Made by a program: the position numbers and the translations under genes
Shown: in pieces, positions 1 to 11,428 of the stretch
Layout: the number at the start of each line of letters is the position of its first letter
How positions within the stretch are numbered: the stretch's first letter is position 1
The notes under the pieces: generated by a model
Told to the model about the DNA's origin: nothing
Database searches by the model: none
Seen by the model: only the letters and a program-made list of their open reading frames with translations
Assembly: GCA_047967505.1 (NCBI GenBank)
Contig: CM106540.1
Source: Dipteris shenzhenensis
Taxonomy: Eukaryota > Polypodiophyta > Polypodiopsida > Gleicheniales
Length of the DNA stretch: 64,000 nucleotides
Strand: one strand, 5' to 3'

Positions 1-3000
1 AGCTTGTTGCTGCTCTGCAAAGATTTAACTTGTAAGCCTTGTTGTTTATGTTTTCTATATTGAGATGGTAAGTGCTTGTAAATGAAACCAATTTTGATCC
101 ATTTAAGTCAATGGTTGCAGGCTTAATGAAGATGCAATTGTTGTTACTAATCTCAAGGATTATTTGTACCACACAAGCACACTCGTATCTTGTGATGCTC
201 AATATTTTACTCAGGATTTTAGTGAGGAGGAGAAAAAAGCTATTGAGTTGGCAAGACAGAAAGAGATTGGAAGTGGACGAAGGGTGTGGTATCCCCTCAC
301 CCAAACTATTCTTGGGAGGATGGTATTTGCTGTAAGTATTAGTTCTTTAGTTTATATATTTTCTTTTTTTGTGACTTTGCTTTGTGTTCCAATAACATTA
401 TGATGAGATTATCTGTTTATGTTGAAAGGGGAAATGGAAATCAGATTTTGAGGCTCAATGCAAGAAATTGCATTCTTCCATGCCAAAGGATGAGAGAGAG
501 TCCAAGATTCATGAGATTAAAAAGACTGTGGGAGCAACATATCGAAGAAAAATTACACGGGTAAGTTTTCAATTTACCAAATTTTGTATTTATAGATCAC
601 AAATTTGAATTTGTAGTCCACAAAATTCTACGTTTTATATCTCAGATATTTGAATTTATAGTTTGCAAATTTGAATTTATAGTTTTCAAATTCTAATTTT
701 ACAACTCATAAACCATAATATATGATTTGAAAATTATAAATCTATAGTTACAACTTGCAAATTTTTAGTTTGTACTTTGAAAACCTTAATATATGGTTTG
801 TTGTGTGTATCAAAGTCTCTTCTAAAACTTTACTATTTGGCAGATGCTTTCAATAGTCAATCCTTCCCATGGCAAGGAGTGGTTTAATATCCTTTGGAAT
901 TTACCATTTGAGGATACATCAATGAAGATCACTTTGGAGAAGCTTTACCAAGTATCAATTGCAACCTGTTCCAAGGCAAAGCAACTATCTATTCTTTCTC
1001 TTCTTGGTGCAGATGACAATCTAAAGGAGAGTTATGGGATGCCTATGACTGACCATGGTTTCATACCTTGGCTTGCAAAAGAAGTATGGATGGACCATGT
1101 GTTGGCAGATGCTGGGCGATTGCTTGACCAAGTGATGAAATCATCAAGCATTGAGGGTGCAGCTACACTTCCAGACAGTCCTTCTATTCTGGAATACTTT
1201 GATGGCATTATAGTGAGACACAGGCCTTTTTTGTTTGAGCCTTTTGCTTCATTGATGACAGTTGCTGTTGTTCCATCTAAGCAAGTTGATCTTACAAATG
1301 CCAGCAGACGATTGGTTTACAGGTGCGTTTTGGCTTTCGTTTTCAATTGAAAGATATCTTTGTAATACCTTGCATTCTCTTATATTATCCTAAAAATCAT
1401 TTAGGTATCTCCATTATCTGGCTGCAAATAAGAGTCTTAAGGTGGTACCATCCATTTGCAAGGCTTGGACTATGCTTGCACCTGCTACTTATTGCATGTA
1501 CACCTCTCATATTTTTAGAGAGAATAAGCATAAGGATGGTCATATATTGCTTACGGAGTGGGAAAGGAAGCACTGCCCTTGGTGGATCGAGATGAAGGCT
1601 GGAACATGTATCGAGGAAGAGAAGGAAACTTATGATCGCCATTTAAAAGGTGAGTGCAAGTCAAACTCGGGTTCGTCGGGCAACATGGATGAGGCACAAA
1701 AGAAGAGGCTTGAAGAGGAGCAAAAAGCAATAGTAGAAAAGCAAAAGGCAAGTCATGTGACTCCAAATAACAAACGAGGTGGAAGACCTAAACCAACGGG
1801 CACTTCTAACACAGGTCTATTTTCTTATAACTCTTTCTTTCATGTTTCAAAGTGATTAGAAGCTTCCTACAAATTTAATTTAGGATTCTTTGTTATTGTA
1901 GACAATGATCCACGAAAGGAGGAGTCTCTTCTTAGCAAGAAAGTGTGTAATACGGATATGGTTTATGTTCCTTTGTCCACTTTCTCATCATTTGCAACTC
2001 GTATCTCACAAGAGAACTACAAAGTTTGGGAGTATGATTATGTATCACTTGGAAAAGAAGTTAAGCAATACAAGTATGATGGGGCTTTTCAAATCATAAG
2101 AAATTTTTACCATGAACTTGGTGGCATGAAGAAGTCACGCAATGGAAAAAATGCTGCATGGAGTGTGGATTTTTGCTTGATTGACCTTCCTACAGGATCA
2201 ATAGTGAGTGGAATCAAGGGTGGAATCCCTGGATGGAACATTCTAAATGAGGAGCATATCTCATGCTCACTTGCTATTGCTTCATCTGTGATGGATGATT
2301 ATGGATGGACATTGGTGATGTGTTCACCTGTATCCACTTCATTCGTTGAGCGTTTGGCAAGACAAATGAGACTAGAGGTTTCTTGTAGGTGAGCAATATA
2401 TCACAGTTGATAATGTCTGTTTATGTGAATTGCATTCAGCTATTGGTATCTTATAGTTAGTACATGTAGATGGATCGTGGAGACGGGAGATTGCATTGAT
2501 GTTGCGGATAATGTTGGCTTTGGTGTCAAGGTATGTCATTTGGCTATTTACATGATTGTCATGTTCTTGTTTGTTCGTATTTTAGTATTCTCCATTAACT
2601 TTTTCAATCTATGTTTTATGTAGATTACTGCCTTTCAAATCCTATTGTTCTCTAGGATTGGCAAGAAGGCACATCACTATCTTGATAGGGCAAATAAAGT
2701 TTCCCAATCCCTTAAGGTGTGCATGGACAATTATTTCATCACTCATTACTTGCCTTCAAGTGTACGGTGCATAAAAGAGGGAAAGGGTGGACAGTGGCGT
2801 GGTGGGTTGGAGAAGAGTAGCTCCATGATGTTGATGTTCATGGAGTTGTTGTGTCCGATTGGAGGCTCTGTGCTTGAGCTTGGTGCAGGTACAGCACCTG
2901 GGATGAAAGCAGCAATTCACTCAGGACGTCCATGCATGGCAGTGGACAATGACAAAGAGATTTGCACAGGATACTTAGAAGGCATGCTTAGAGACAACTT

Positions 3001-3283
3001 CACAGAGGCAGGGCCTTCAAGTGTGAATCAAGCAGTCCTCATGATAGATGATGAGGAGACAGACTATGACTTTGATGCACCTCTTGATTAGTGAGTAATT
3101 TATTTGATCTATGTGTATAATTTAAGCATGGTTAGATACTGACTAATTGAGCTTAGTGTTCTGCCTTGCTATGCAGAAGATGTGGCTACCCAAATGGCAG
3201 GAGATAGCACATTCGATTATGAGTTGGTGCAGAGGCATCATGGGCATCTAGACTACATAGATGACTTGGCTGATGAGGTCTAG
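1..3283 (+). CDS. Multi-exon gene for a beta-class N4/N6 DNA-methyltransferase-like protein (5' end cut by window)
   Basis: I assemble nine exons with GT-AG borders and unbroken phase: 1-31, 121-331, 429-560, 844-1322, 1405-1814, 1902-2388, 2470-2530, 2624-3090, 3157-3283, giving about 800 visible residues. Donors are mostly strong (GTAAGC, GTAAGT twice, GTGAGC, GTATGT, GTGAGT). The last 130 residues before the final exon hold a SAM-binding type motif I, VLELGAGTAPGMKAA (near visible residue 688), followed by SGRPCMAVDNDKE, the usual GR..(I/V)..D strand of N4/N6 amino-methyltransferases. About 170 residues earlier, FCLIDLPTGS (near 515) lies where a DPPY-type motif IV would be. Motif IV before motif I is the beta-class order. 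A charged coiled-coil-like stretch (MDEAQKKRLEEEQKAIVEKQ) lies mid-protein; the N-terminal half is unrecognised. The DPPY motif is degenerate, so catalytic activity is uncertain. If the donor at 3091 is not used, translation ends at 3091 instead. The methyltransferase assignment is inference from motifs; the exon structure is well supported. Confidence 0.66.
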
Positions 3284-4418
3284 AGAGCATGTCCTGGCTT
3301 TTTATGGATTGATGCAAAACTTAATTTCTCATGTTTTCATTATCATCTCATGTAGACCTGGTTTCTTATGGATGGATAGCCATTACCTTCTTATGCAAAC
3401 CTTAACTTCTTATGGATTGATAGATTATGGCTTCTGAATCATGTGATTTTAATGGTCTTTGACCTAATAATATGAACATGTCATAGTTGTTTTGGAAATG
3501 TATGGCAAGTTGTAATTTTTAGGTTTGAATTTTTAGGTGAATTCATAGTTTACATCTTTGATTGTTAAAATATATATCCATCCCTCTATTGAGTTTCGAA
3601 AGACTAAAAACAAATAATTGTTGGCAATCTCACAAGCTTGAGGGGAGGTATTAATAAGCATATCTACTTAAAAGTGAACAATGCCACTAGTCCTAATTTT
3701 GTTGGCATGTTGAGGCTTATAGAAAATACAATGAATGTGCAAATATAATACACACAATTGCATCATGAGAGCATTCAAACCAAGGGTATATGTCTTTGGC
3801 TCTTTGTACCTTGGTACATGCATGCAGCTAATATGAGAGCTGTCGATTGAGGTTTTTAAAAAAAGATATTCCATAAAAAAACATTCATTCAAGTATAACT
3901 CCATTGAGTGTTGCTCGGATAATCCGCTCAAGGGTTTCCGCTCATAATATGTACGCACCCAACACAATGGCACTTGAACGCCATAAGATACTCATTTGGA
4001 TTTTCTTCAACCCATCCACAAAACATGGGAATGTCAGCCATGCTTGGAAAATGGAAAAGAGAGAGATGAAATGAGGCTTATCTATGGGAAAACAATGGAA
4101 AGAGCTAGCTTGAACTGAAATTAGGTGAAGATACATCCACAAAGCACACATAGGCAAGGTAGGGTGTGACTGATGTATTGTGAAATACAACATGGGAAGA
4201 ATCTTCAGCATAGAATAGCTCATAGACAATCTTAAAAGGACCAACCATCATGATATCGCATCCATCTTTACAAGAAAGGGTTAGAGACATGACGCTAGAT
4301 GAGGTTGTTCACCAAGGAAAACAAGAATGCCATGACAAATGTCAACAGTTAGAGAGCTTGCACATCACCTTTAACTTCTTCCAATTCTTGTAATCACCAT
4401 GCTATTTCTTCAAGGGGT
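3284..4418. other. 3' flank and intergenic DNA, no gene seen
   Basis: AT-rich sequence following the methyltransferase-like gene. It probably starts with that gene's 3' UTR. I see no canonical AATAAA and no reading frame with recognisable protein motifs. Short open frames on the minus strand at 3668-4290 have no family features. Confidence 0.4.
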
Positions 4419-4985
4419 GTGCGGTCTGGCATCCTTCTTTTGAGTAATGTCCTTGCGGACCTTTCTGATGATCTTCTGAAGTCGGTAAACTTGTATCAAA
4501 TATTCCCAACACTTAGTTTCATGATGACCACAACCTTTGCATTCCTTACAAATGATCACCCTCCTTCATGGCTTGTGGCTTTATTGGGGTGGTGCTTCCA
4601 CTCGCGTTATGCATGATTGAAGTACATGATTCACGTGCCAAGAAATCAGCAACTATATTTTGAGCTCGAGGGATATGTTGAATTTTTACCTCTTCAAATT
4701 GTTGGCACAGTTCCAATGCTCGTTGATGTTGTGGAACCAAGCCTTCACTCCACACCTTCCACCTTCCACTAACTTATTCACACATGAGTTGAGAATCTCC
4801 TTACACCTCAAGTTGCTTGATGCGATGTTCTTGCACCTTTTGTAGCCCAAAAATTAGTGCCGAGTACTCAAGTTTGTTGCAAGTACTTGCTAGTGCAGAC
4901 TTGCTATAACAATGCATCTCACCCCTTGGTGAAGTGAGCTTCACACCCACACTAGCAGCCTTGGTCAAAGGTTTGTATGCGTCGT
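4419..4985 (-). pseudogene. Retroelement fragment: RNase H domain followed by CCHC zinc knuckle
   Basis: On the minus strand, 4985 down to about 4620 translates to a type I RNase H pattern of the retrotransposon kind: NKLEYSALIFGLQKVQEHRI, then a GDSQL strand, then VKIQHIPRAQNIVADFLA. In-frame stops break the middle. Just downstream, in another frame (about 4550-4509), is CKECKGCGHHETKC, a perfect CX2CX4HX4C zinc knuckle, followed by a basic stretch that ends near 4419. The frame change between them could be a frameshift or a lost intron. RNase H followed by a knuckle is an unusual order for gypsy or copia, where the knuckle lies in gag upstream of pol, so two fragments may be joined. Not functional as it stands. 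Confidence 0.6.
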
Positions 4986-5009
4986 CAAATTAAAGTAGCC
5001 AAGATGTCA

Positions 5010-5666
5010 TCACACCAAGACCAAAATCCGAACATCCCAAGTTTCTTGGTAATCCAAGATAGGTAGAAGGAGAGGGTGGGGAGAATTCAACACTTGAGCA
5101 AGACGTTCAGAACCAAATAAACTTGCAATTCTTTGTTGATAGTTTATCTTTAGACCAAAAGGAATTACAACTTGAAGCTCAAAATAAGGCACAAAGGGTT
5201 GATTAGGTACAAAGGGATTCCTTGGTTGAAACATTACCACAAGCCCTAGAAACCTTTGTAGTGAGATCGAGAAGAAATCATTCAAGATGAGCTTATCCAC
5301 TGGAATTAATAAGCAGATGTGCCAAATCTCCCCCCAAGCTTGGGGAACATCCCACCCTTCAAATAATGTCACCCTTTTAATTACCTCCAATGCAACAAGT
5401 AGCTCCCTCACCGCACAATGAGTAGAAGTGAAATCAAAGTCCTCCCAGTATATCACCAGTTCTTCACCTTGAATCAACCACAATGTATCATTCCACCCAT
5501 CGTCTCCTTGAACAATGCACTGGACAATTAGCCATTGAAGGTTGACATGAAGATCAAGAAAGATATCTCGCCAATTGGTAGCCGTAATGAGCACAGGACC
5601 AAGCACCAAATCCTTGAACTCGTTGAAAAGTGACATAAATATCCACCCTCCTCGTGTGGCGTGCAT
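5010..5666 (-). CDS. Unrecognised 218-codon open frame
   Basis: This is the longest uninterrupted frame in the 3.3-7.7 kb interval outside simple repeats. The predicted protein is hydrophobic and Trp/Leu/Val rich, with no signal peptide or motif I recognise. It lies upstream of, and on the same strand as, the RNase H fragment at 4419-4985, so it may be decayed coding sequence of that same element rather than a host gene. It could equally be a chance frame. Confidence 0.2.
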   Translation of the reverse strand: MHATRGGWIFMSLFNEFKDLVLGPVLITATNWRDIFLDLHVNLQWLIVQCIVQGDDGWNDTLWLIQGEELVIYWEDFDFTSTHCAVRELLVALEVIKRVTLFEGWDVPQAWGEIWHICLLIPVDKLILNDFFSISLQRFLGLVVMFQPRNPFVPNQPFVPYFELQVVIPFGLKINYQQRIASLFGSERLAQVLNSPHPLLLPILDYQETWDVRILVLV

Positions 5667-7404
5667 CCAAGGAGTGAACTTGAAAAAGTTCCAAATTGGC
5701 GATCTAGTAGGAGATGTGAATAGAGCACATGAAATGAAATACTTTTTCTTTTTACAGCAAGAGGAAACTCTCCATGGTTAGAGAGTTACAATTCTTGAGA
5801 TTTCAATATATAAGAAAAATCATTACATTTTCATCACTTCCTATTTGCTAGCCCATTGATAAGTCTTTCTTTTCTGAATGGGGAGGTTTTGGGTTTAATT
5901 CCCACTCCTTAATAAAAGGAGAAGAGAAGAGAAAGAGAAAGAGAAGATAGAGATAGAGGAGAGGGGCACGATGTGAGGATCTACTACAGTTTTGCAGAAG
6001 CTCAAAAAATCTGTCGCAACTAGAAGACGTGATCCTATCCATGGCTAGAAGATGTGCGACACACGCACGAATGCGCCACTCATGACAAAGAGGTGTGGGT
6101 GCAAGGAGGCGCAAATGTTACAATTTCGTAGATGCGATCGGTACGACTAGAAGATTCGCCAACCAGAAGATGCACCGGAACTGTGGAGGCAAATTAGAGG
6201 CGTAGAAGCAAGGATCTGTAGATGCGCAAAAACTACGACTAGAAGCAAATTTGAGGCATAGAAGCTAAGAACCACAGATGGAAGGTGTCATAGAATTACA
6301 CCTAGTCGTAGGAGAAACGAATTTTATGCCACTAGCTATGGAGATTTTGATCCCAGCAGCCACACCAGTTCTGTTACCTAGAAAAGAAATCAGGACAAGA
6401 GGCCAAACACTAAGCAGGGCGACGCTCAAGGGCCATAGAGGAAAGGAGAACTTGAGGGCAAAATTTTATCATGAGTGGGAAAAAGGGATTAGAAGGGGAG
6501 GAAATGAAGAGGGAGACTATGGCACAAGGGGAAAAGGAGAGGGGGAAGAGAAGCATGTACATGATGGGAGGAGGAATGTAAAGATGGACACATCAAGGGA
6601 AGAGGGCCATGCTTTATTTGAAAGGAAGGGAAGGGGGAAATCAAAGTACTAGCTAGGTGGCTTTACAAGAATGAGCATGTTCCATCAAGGAATAGCCCCC
6701 TTGTTTTATAGCTAAGAGAGGGGGTCTCTCCCAATAAATGCATCCTCCCACATGCATGGTGTGTGTGGAAGAGTCTCCCATGTGGGTTAGGCATTTACGC
6801 ACTCTCAATTGTGTGTGACAACCCTTTGCCTCATTTTTCCACATACATTAACCCCCATATCCCAAGTCTAAGATACTTCCTTGGTCTCTTCCCAATTTTA
6901 TAATATGTTCAAACATCTAGGAGGACAAGTGGAGGGTTGGCACAAGGAATCTTGCCAACTCATCCTGCTTTCCCATTATTTAACTTGCATTCTTGGACTT
7001 TCTACACCCCCCCACATGGGCCTATCCTACATGGAGGAAATAATCTAATATAATATCCATCTCCACCTATTTTATATTACTTCTCCCATGGTCCTTGGGC
7101 CATATCTCACTAAATGCAGGCATGGGACTGCCTAAATGGAGGGGTGGTACATGGAGGACCGATGCCACCTTATCATTTTATATTATTACTACCATGGATT
7201 ATGTACAACACACCTTATGGGTCCTCTTACGTGGAAGGGTGGCACATGGTCATGCCCTGCCACCTCAAGCCTGGGCCTTAAATGCACAACTAATATTTTG
7301 TGATTGCTATTGTGAATTCTGTGCAGCATTATCATTTTGTGCATCTACATCGTCAATCACATTTACTGCTTTATACTAGCTGCAACATCTCTGCTCAGTG
7401 TAAA
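5667..7404. other. Intergenic DNA without recognised genes
   Basis: Includes a purine-rich stretch (about 6470-6650, plus strand, rich in GGGGAAA and GAGGAG) that keeps one 124-codon frame (6278-6652) open by composition. Several imperfect repeats of the phrase 'AGAAG-ATGCG' occur at 5990-6260. Nothing resembles a conserved domain, RNA gene or complete mobile element. Confidence 0.4.
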
Positions 7405-7640
7405 CTTACAAGTAGAAGGGTTGTATCATCTATACCCTTTCTGCTATAGAGAATAACCAATAAATATGCACTTCTCAGCTTTTGGATCCAACTTGGATCT
7501 CAACTCATCTGGCACATGAACATAGGCAATGCAACCAAAAACTTTCAAATGAGAAATATCTAGTTTCCTACCAGTATACCTCTCCTCTGGCATCATGCCA
7601 TGTATTGATGCAATGGGAACCTTGCTCATTATGTAGACTA
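7405..7640 (-). pseudogene. Ty1/copia integrase C-terminal fragment
   Basis: The minus strand encodes a classical copia integrase tail: PEERYTGRKLDISHLKVFGC, AYVHVPDELRSKLDPKAEKC and IFIGYSL, followed after a stop by QKGYR. The family pattern is 'PEE.W.G.KPDISHLRVFGC.AYVH.P...R.KLD.K...C.FIGYS..QKGYR'. The stop replaces the usual residue before QKGYR, and no other copia domain lies beside it. It is a relic that ends shortly before the gypsy element at 7772. Confidence 0.82.
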
Positions 7641-7771
7641 CTGTAATTTGTAGATGAAGGCATTGTGATGTACGTCACAAAGAACATTTCTTACATCCAT
7701 GCAAGGCATACCCTTGGAGTGTTTGACTTCACTATTCTTGGTGCAGTCCCCGAGGGAGGCCTTCGCACCAT

Positions 7772-8113
7772 TGTGGGAGAATGTAGCCCGAACACACTTA
7801 TAAACTCTAAGAAACTGCCATATGTAGGAAGTTACATGTTCGGCTCATATGTGTGTAGTGATGTATTCCGAATGCGGATATGCTACTTCTTATTGAATTG
7901 TGTTTTGTCCAATTCTATGCTTATTTTCTATATGCTGTAGTGACGGAAACATTCATAATACAAGGAATATGCAGTGGTTTGTCTTGATCGGATATCTATG
8001 TTGTAATGAATTTTGAGTTGATGTATTCTCTTTTGGAATTTTTGACTGTATCCTTGATGATGCTATATTTCTACTAATAGGTAGATTTTGAGATTTAATC
8101 TCTACCTGTTACA
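7772..8113 (+). repeat. 5' LTR of gypsy copy 1 (342 bp, internally deleted)
   Basis: Begins TGTGGGAGAATGTAGC and ends CTACCTGTTACA, so it has the TG...CA ends. Compared with the 3' LTR it lacks about 88 bp after 'CACTTATAA.CTCT'. The right-arm partner (63630-64000) still has that segment, so the deletion happened in the left arm only. Confidence 0.88.
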
Positions 8114-9080
8114 CTGGTGATCCTACAAATAAGTTGGGCATTTTGACCGGATGCAGCAAAGGAGCTGAAAGACAATGAAGGCAGTCACCATGTCGAAGCC
8201 GCATAATCTCTGCAGACGTTCTAGCCACCAGGGAATGGACAATCAGAACGAATGCATCAAGTCTTGAAACAGTTCTTGATCAAATTGATTAAGTCAAAAC
8301 AATCCACGCCTATAAAAAATCCGACCCTGCAAAGCAATTAGACACTTGGATTGTGAACATGAAAACAGAGAGCATATGGATTCTTCATGCAAATGTTACA
8401 GAAATGGAGCACATGTGATAGTAGAACGTGCACAACATCGTCCAATTTGAGGAACGAGAATGTTCAATACCTATATGGAGAAATTTAGATTCTCTACTAC
8501 ACTCTTCAGACACTAAGGAACCTCCTTCCGGCAACTGTGAATGGTGGGAATTGTGAAGCACTTCAAGTGATAATCAGGAATGTGTGGGAACTAATCTGAG
8601 ATTTGCAATAGAAGAGGCAAGGAATCATTGAAAGAGAAGTCATGGATGGAAAGGTTGGGGAGCATTGAGGCTGGCACATACAATTCAATTTGTAAACCAG
8701 AAGGAGAAGGAGTTGAGTAATCTCACAGAATGTTCATGGAGATAGGGGTAGCGGATGTTAGACACAGAGGAAACGGAGCCATCTCCTTGACGTATCAATC
8801 ATCTGTACTTTACAAGGGCCTGGGAAAGGGTTCTTATTGATACAAATGAAGAAGGTCTTGGTGGGACAGTTGGAATGCTGGAAGAGGTAGGAGAACGATA
8901 TGAAATCTAGCCAGAGGTGGATGAAACTATCCTGAGTTCAAAGGATGAAGACTAGATTCCTAGTAACATAGCGTGAGGTGAAGATCCTTCCACTAGTTTC
9001 GGAGGAAGTTTAGAATACCAGGATGCAGTTAATGCAAAAAATCTTACGTGGTCTCCATCAAGAACCTTCATTTGGGTAAC
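8114..9080 (+). other. 5' leader of gypsy copy 1
   Basis: Sequence between the 5' LTR and the first recognisable gag residues. It contains many stops and no domain. Part of it (about 8440-8670) recurs as the isolated fragment 32156-32384 and as the 5' end of copy 3 near 46144. Confidence 0.6.
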
Positions 9081-10350
9081 TTTTGGGTACCACGCAATGT
9101 TTGGGTTGTATGTAGGAGCGCAAAGGCAATTGTTTGACCCACTCCCAAGCAAACCCCCCCAAGGAGAGCAAAACCATCAGTTCCAATCAACCCAGCAATC
9201 AACATGCAGAACCCCAAAGTTTGCTCTACTAAATTCAGTGGCAGGAGAAAACAAGACCCTGATGGTCACATTGGGCAATTTGAGACCTGATGGGTAGCAA
9301 GTGGTTTCGAAGGTAAGCTTGGCGATGCGGTCAAGAAGGATTAATTGGCAGCCACCTTGGTGGGCAAGGCCATGAGTTGGTTCATTCAATATGGTATGAA
9401 TCATTTTTTGGATTACGATGCTTGAAACAAGCTTTTATGTCAAGGTTCAGACAGAAGAAAACACCAGAAGCAATACTCAAGAAGCTCCGACAATTGAAAT
9501 AGAAGGATTTGTTGGTAGAAGACTATGCCCAAAAGTACTAAAATCTAAACTAGAGGCTAGCCACCGCTCAGAGAGCACGACTAAGGAGCAATTGGGGGAT
9601 TATTTCTGTAAGAGGTTAAATAAGTAATTGAGAAGTGATGTTGTGAGAAGGGATACATTGGCAGGAGCCAACGAATTCGACAACATGGTAGCAGCTACAC
9701 AGTGTGCGGAATGGAGATTTGGCATGACCAAAAGCAAGTCAAAGAAGGGTAAAATGAAGGATGCAAAGGATTTAGATTTGGACACAAATTTGGACGAAAG
9801 ATCTGACACAGACAGTGAGGATGATGATGCAAAATTTGAGACCGATGAGGACAATTATGATGCTTCGGATGATGAGGACATGAAGTCCAAGAGAAAAAGA
9901 AAGAAGGAATCCAAGAAAGGAAAGTCCAAGGGGAGTTCCTAGTCAAAGAAAAAGGCAAAAGCTTCCTCAGGGGATGAGAAGTTAGAGAAAAATATAAAAA
10001 AGCATTTGAAAAGTATGGGGCTATCGAAAGCCAGTTCATCTGAGAAAGCTCAATGTGAGTTTTGTTTCAACCATAATAGTGCCAATTACTGGTACAATCT
10101 GAATTATAGGGGGTGGTTGCCTCCTCACATACAAGTTGCTAGAGCAACGACACAACCACCTGCAGCCAATCAAGTAGGGATTAATGAGAATTCTAACCAA
10201 ATGAGGAGACCATCATATCAGAATTGGGGAAATAATCCTCAACAAGCCAATACAAGTAATGATGGGTAGAACTGCACATACTGTGGAAAAGCTCGACACC
10301 GGCAAGGTCTAGAATGTGAGATTTGGTGTAAACATTGCAATGAGAGAGGC
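9080..10350 (+). pseudogene. Gypsy gag (capsid, acidic/basic tract, zinc knuckle), copy 1
   Basis: Order of segments: a capsid-type N-terminal part (FGLYVGAQRQLFDPL; the less damaged copy 3 shows KFSGRRKQDPDSHIGQFETR and LAATLVGKAVHELV); then a strongly acidic Asp/Glu/Ser stretch at about 9754-9880; then a Lys/Arg block KSKRKRKKESKKGKSKG at about 9883-9930; then CEFCFNHNSANYWYN; and finally CTYCGKARHRQGLEC, a knuckle-like CX2CX4HX5C at about 10270-10320. Several stops and frameshifts interrupt it; one TAG after GKSKGSS is shared with the other copies. Gag would bind element RNA and form particles. The acidic-then-basic tract is not typical of gag. Confidence 0.72.
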
Positions 10351-11221
10351 ATTCTAGTTGTTTAGTACTAGACCCGATCACAAATGCAGAATCCGCCTCA
10401 TCCACCACCAGCCCAAGCCAATGCTGTGACCAAATAGCTTGAGTAGAATGGGGTAGAGGAAGGACCTGTGAAGGTGAAGTAGATAGTAGCACAAGAGAAG
10501 AAGGTTATGGAGTCAGTACTGGGCTGTTTTAAGTGATTGTGATTGTTCAAGGTGGAAACAGGAGAGTGACATGTCAGAGGGACAGAGTGACCCGATAGCA
10601 CTGGCTGTAACATGGTCTAAGGGACCAATCTCGAAGGAAGAGAAAGTGCTAATGGCAAACAAACACAAGCACCCAATTGATTGGGACGAGCAAAAGAAAG
10701 TTTGACATGAGGTTCTTAAAGCTTTGGATAAGGTAAATGCAAATAAAAAGGTTAGGGGGGCATTGATGGACACCACAAAGCCTATACCTACCAAAGTAAA
10801 GATTGATGAACGAGTGCAACCAGCAGAGAAAAGAGTCCAACCTGAACATGCAAACCAGCAGTGATTGAGGAGGAACCAAAGGAAGATTAGGGTGACATCA
10901 GAGGGAGCATAGTGCAACCTAAGGAATCTGATATGCAAGAGGAAGGCCAGAAAGTAAGTATCCAAAAAAGAAAGGGGTTTGCAAAGAGACCCAGCACCAA
11001 AAAATGCGATTTTAGGAGAACAAGGAGAATTGTTTCATAGCTTGCACAAGGCTAAGATCAATATCACATTAGACCAGCTTCTTAATCTGGTACCAGAATT
11101 CAAAACAAAATTGTTGACTAAGTTGTTAGTTGACATGGGGAGCCTGATGGATAAGGCAAAAAAGAAAGAGGGAGAGTCTTTGGAAGTTGATCCAGCTATT
11201 AATGCAGCATAGATTGAGGAT
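10351..11221 (+). other. Gag-protease linker of gypsy copy 1, decayed
   Basis: Frames here are broken but partly conserved between the three copies, for example LLNLVPEFKTKLLTKLLVDM near 11070-11150. No domain is assigned. It lies between the knuckle and the protease. Confidence 0.5.
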
Positions 11222-11428
11222 GTGGACTATATGGTACCACTTATTCAGGTGGAATATAAGGCACAGATGATACCAGAAGTCTTGTTAGATGGAAGGTCGG
11301 GTGTAAACATTTTGTCCGAAGACCTTTATAGGAAATTTTGTCTCAATGAATTAGAACCAACCCCTTTTCAGTTGAAGATGGTAGATCAAAGGAGGGTCCA
11401 ACCTTTGGGAATTCTAAGGAATGAGTAG
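11222..11428 (+). pseudogene. Retropepsin-like aspartic protease fragment, gypsy copy 1
   Basis: The frame contains VLLDGRSGVNILSEDLYRKF, where plant gypsy proteases have LLDGGSGVNIL around the catalytic Asp-(Thr/Gly/Ser)-Gly. Gly is replaced by Arg next to the Asp. It continues into PTPFQLKMVDQRRVQPLGIL, matching the usual strand after the active site. A TAG precedes it in this copy and in the right-arm copy; the equivalent codon in copy 3 is CAG. Confidence 0.72.

Noticed and set aside
6278-6652. 124-codon frame in a purine-rich stretch
   Set aside because: No motif or splice context; composition alone explains it.
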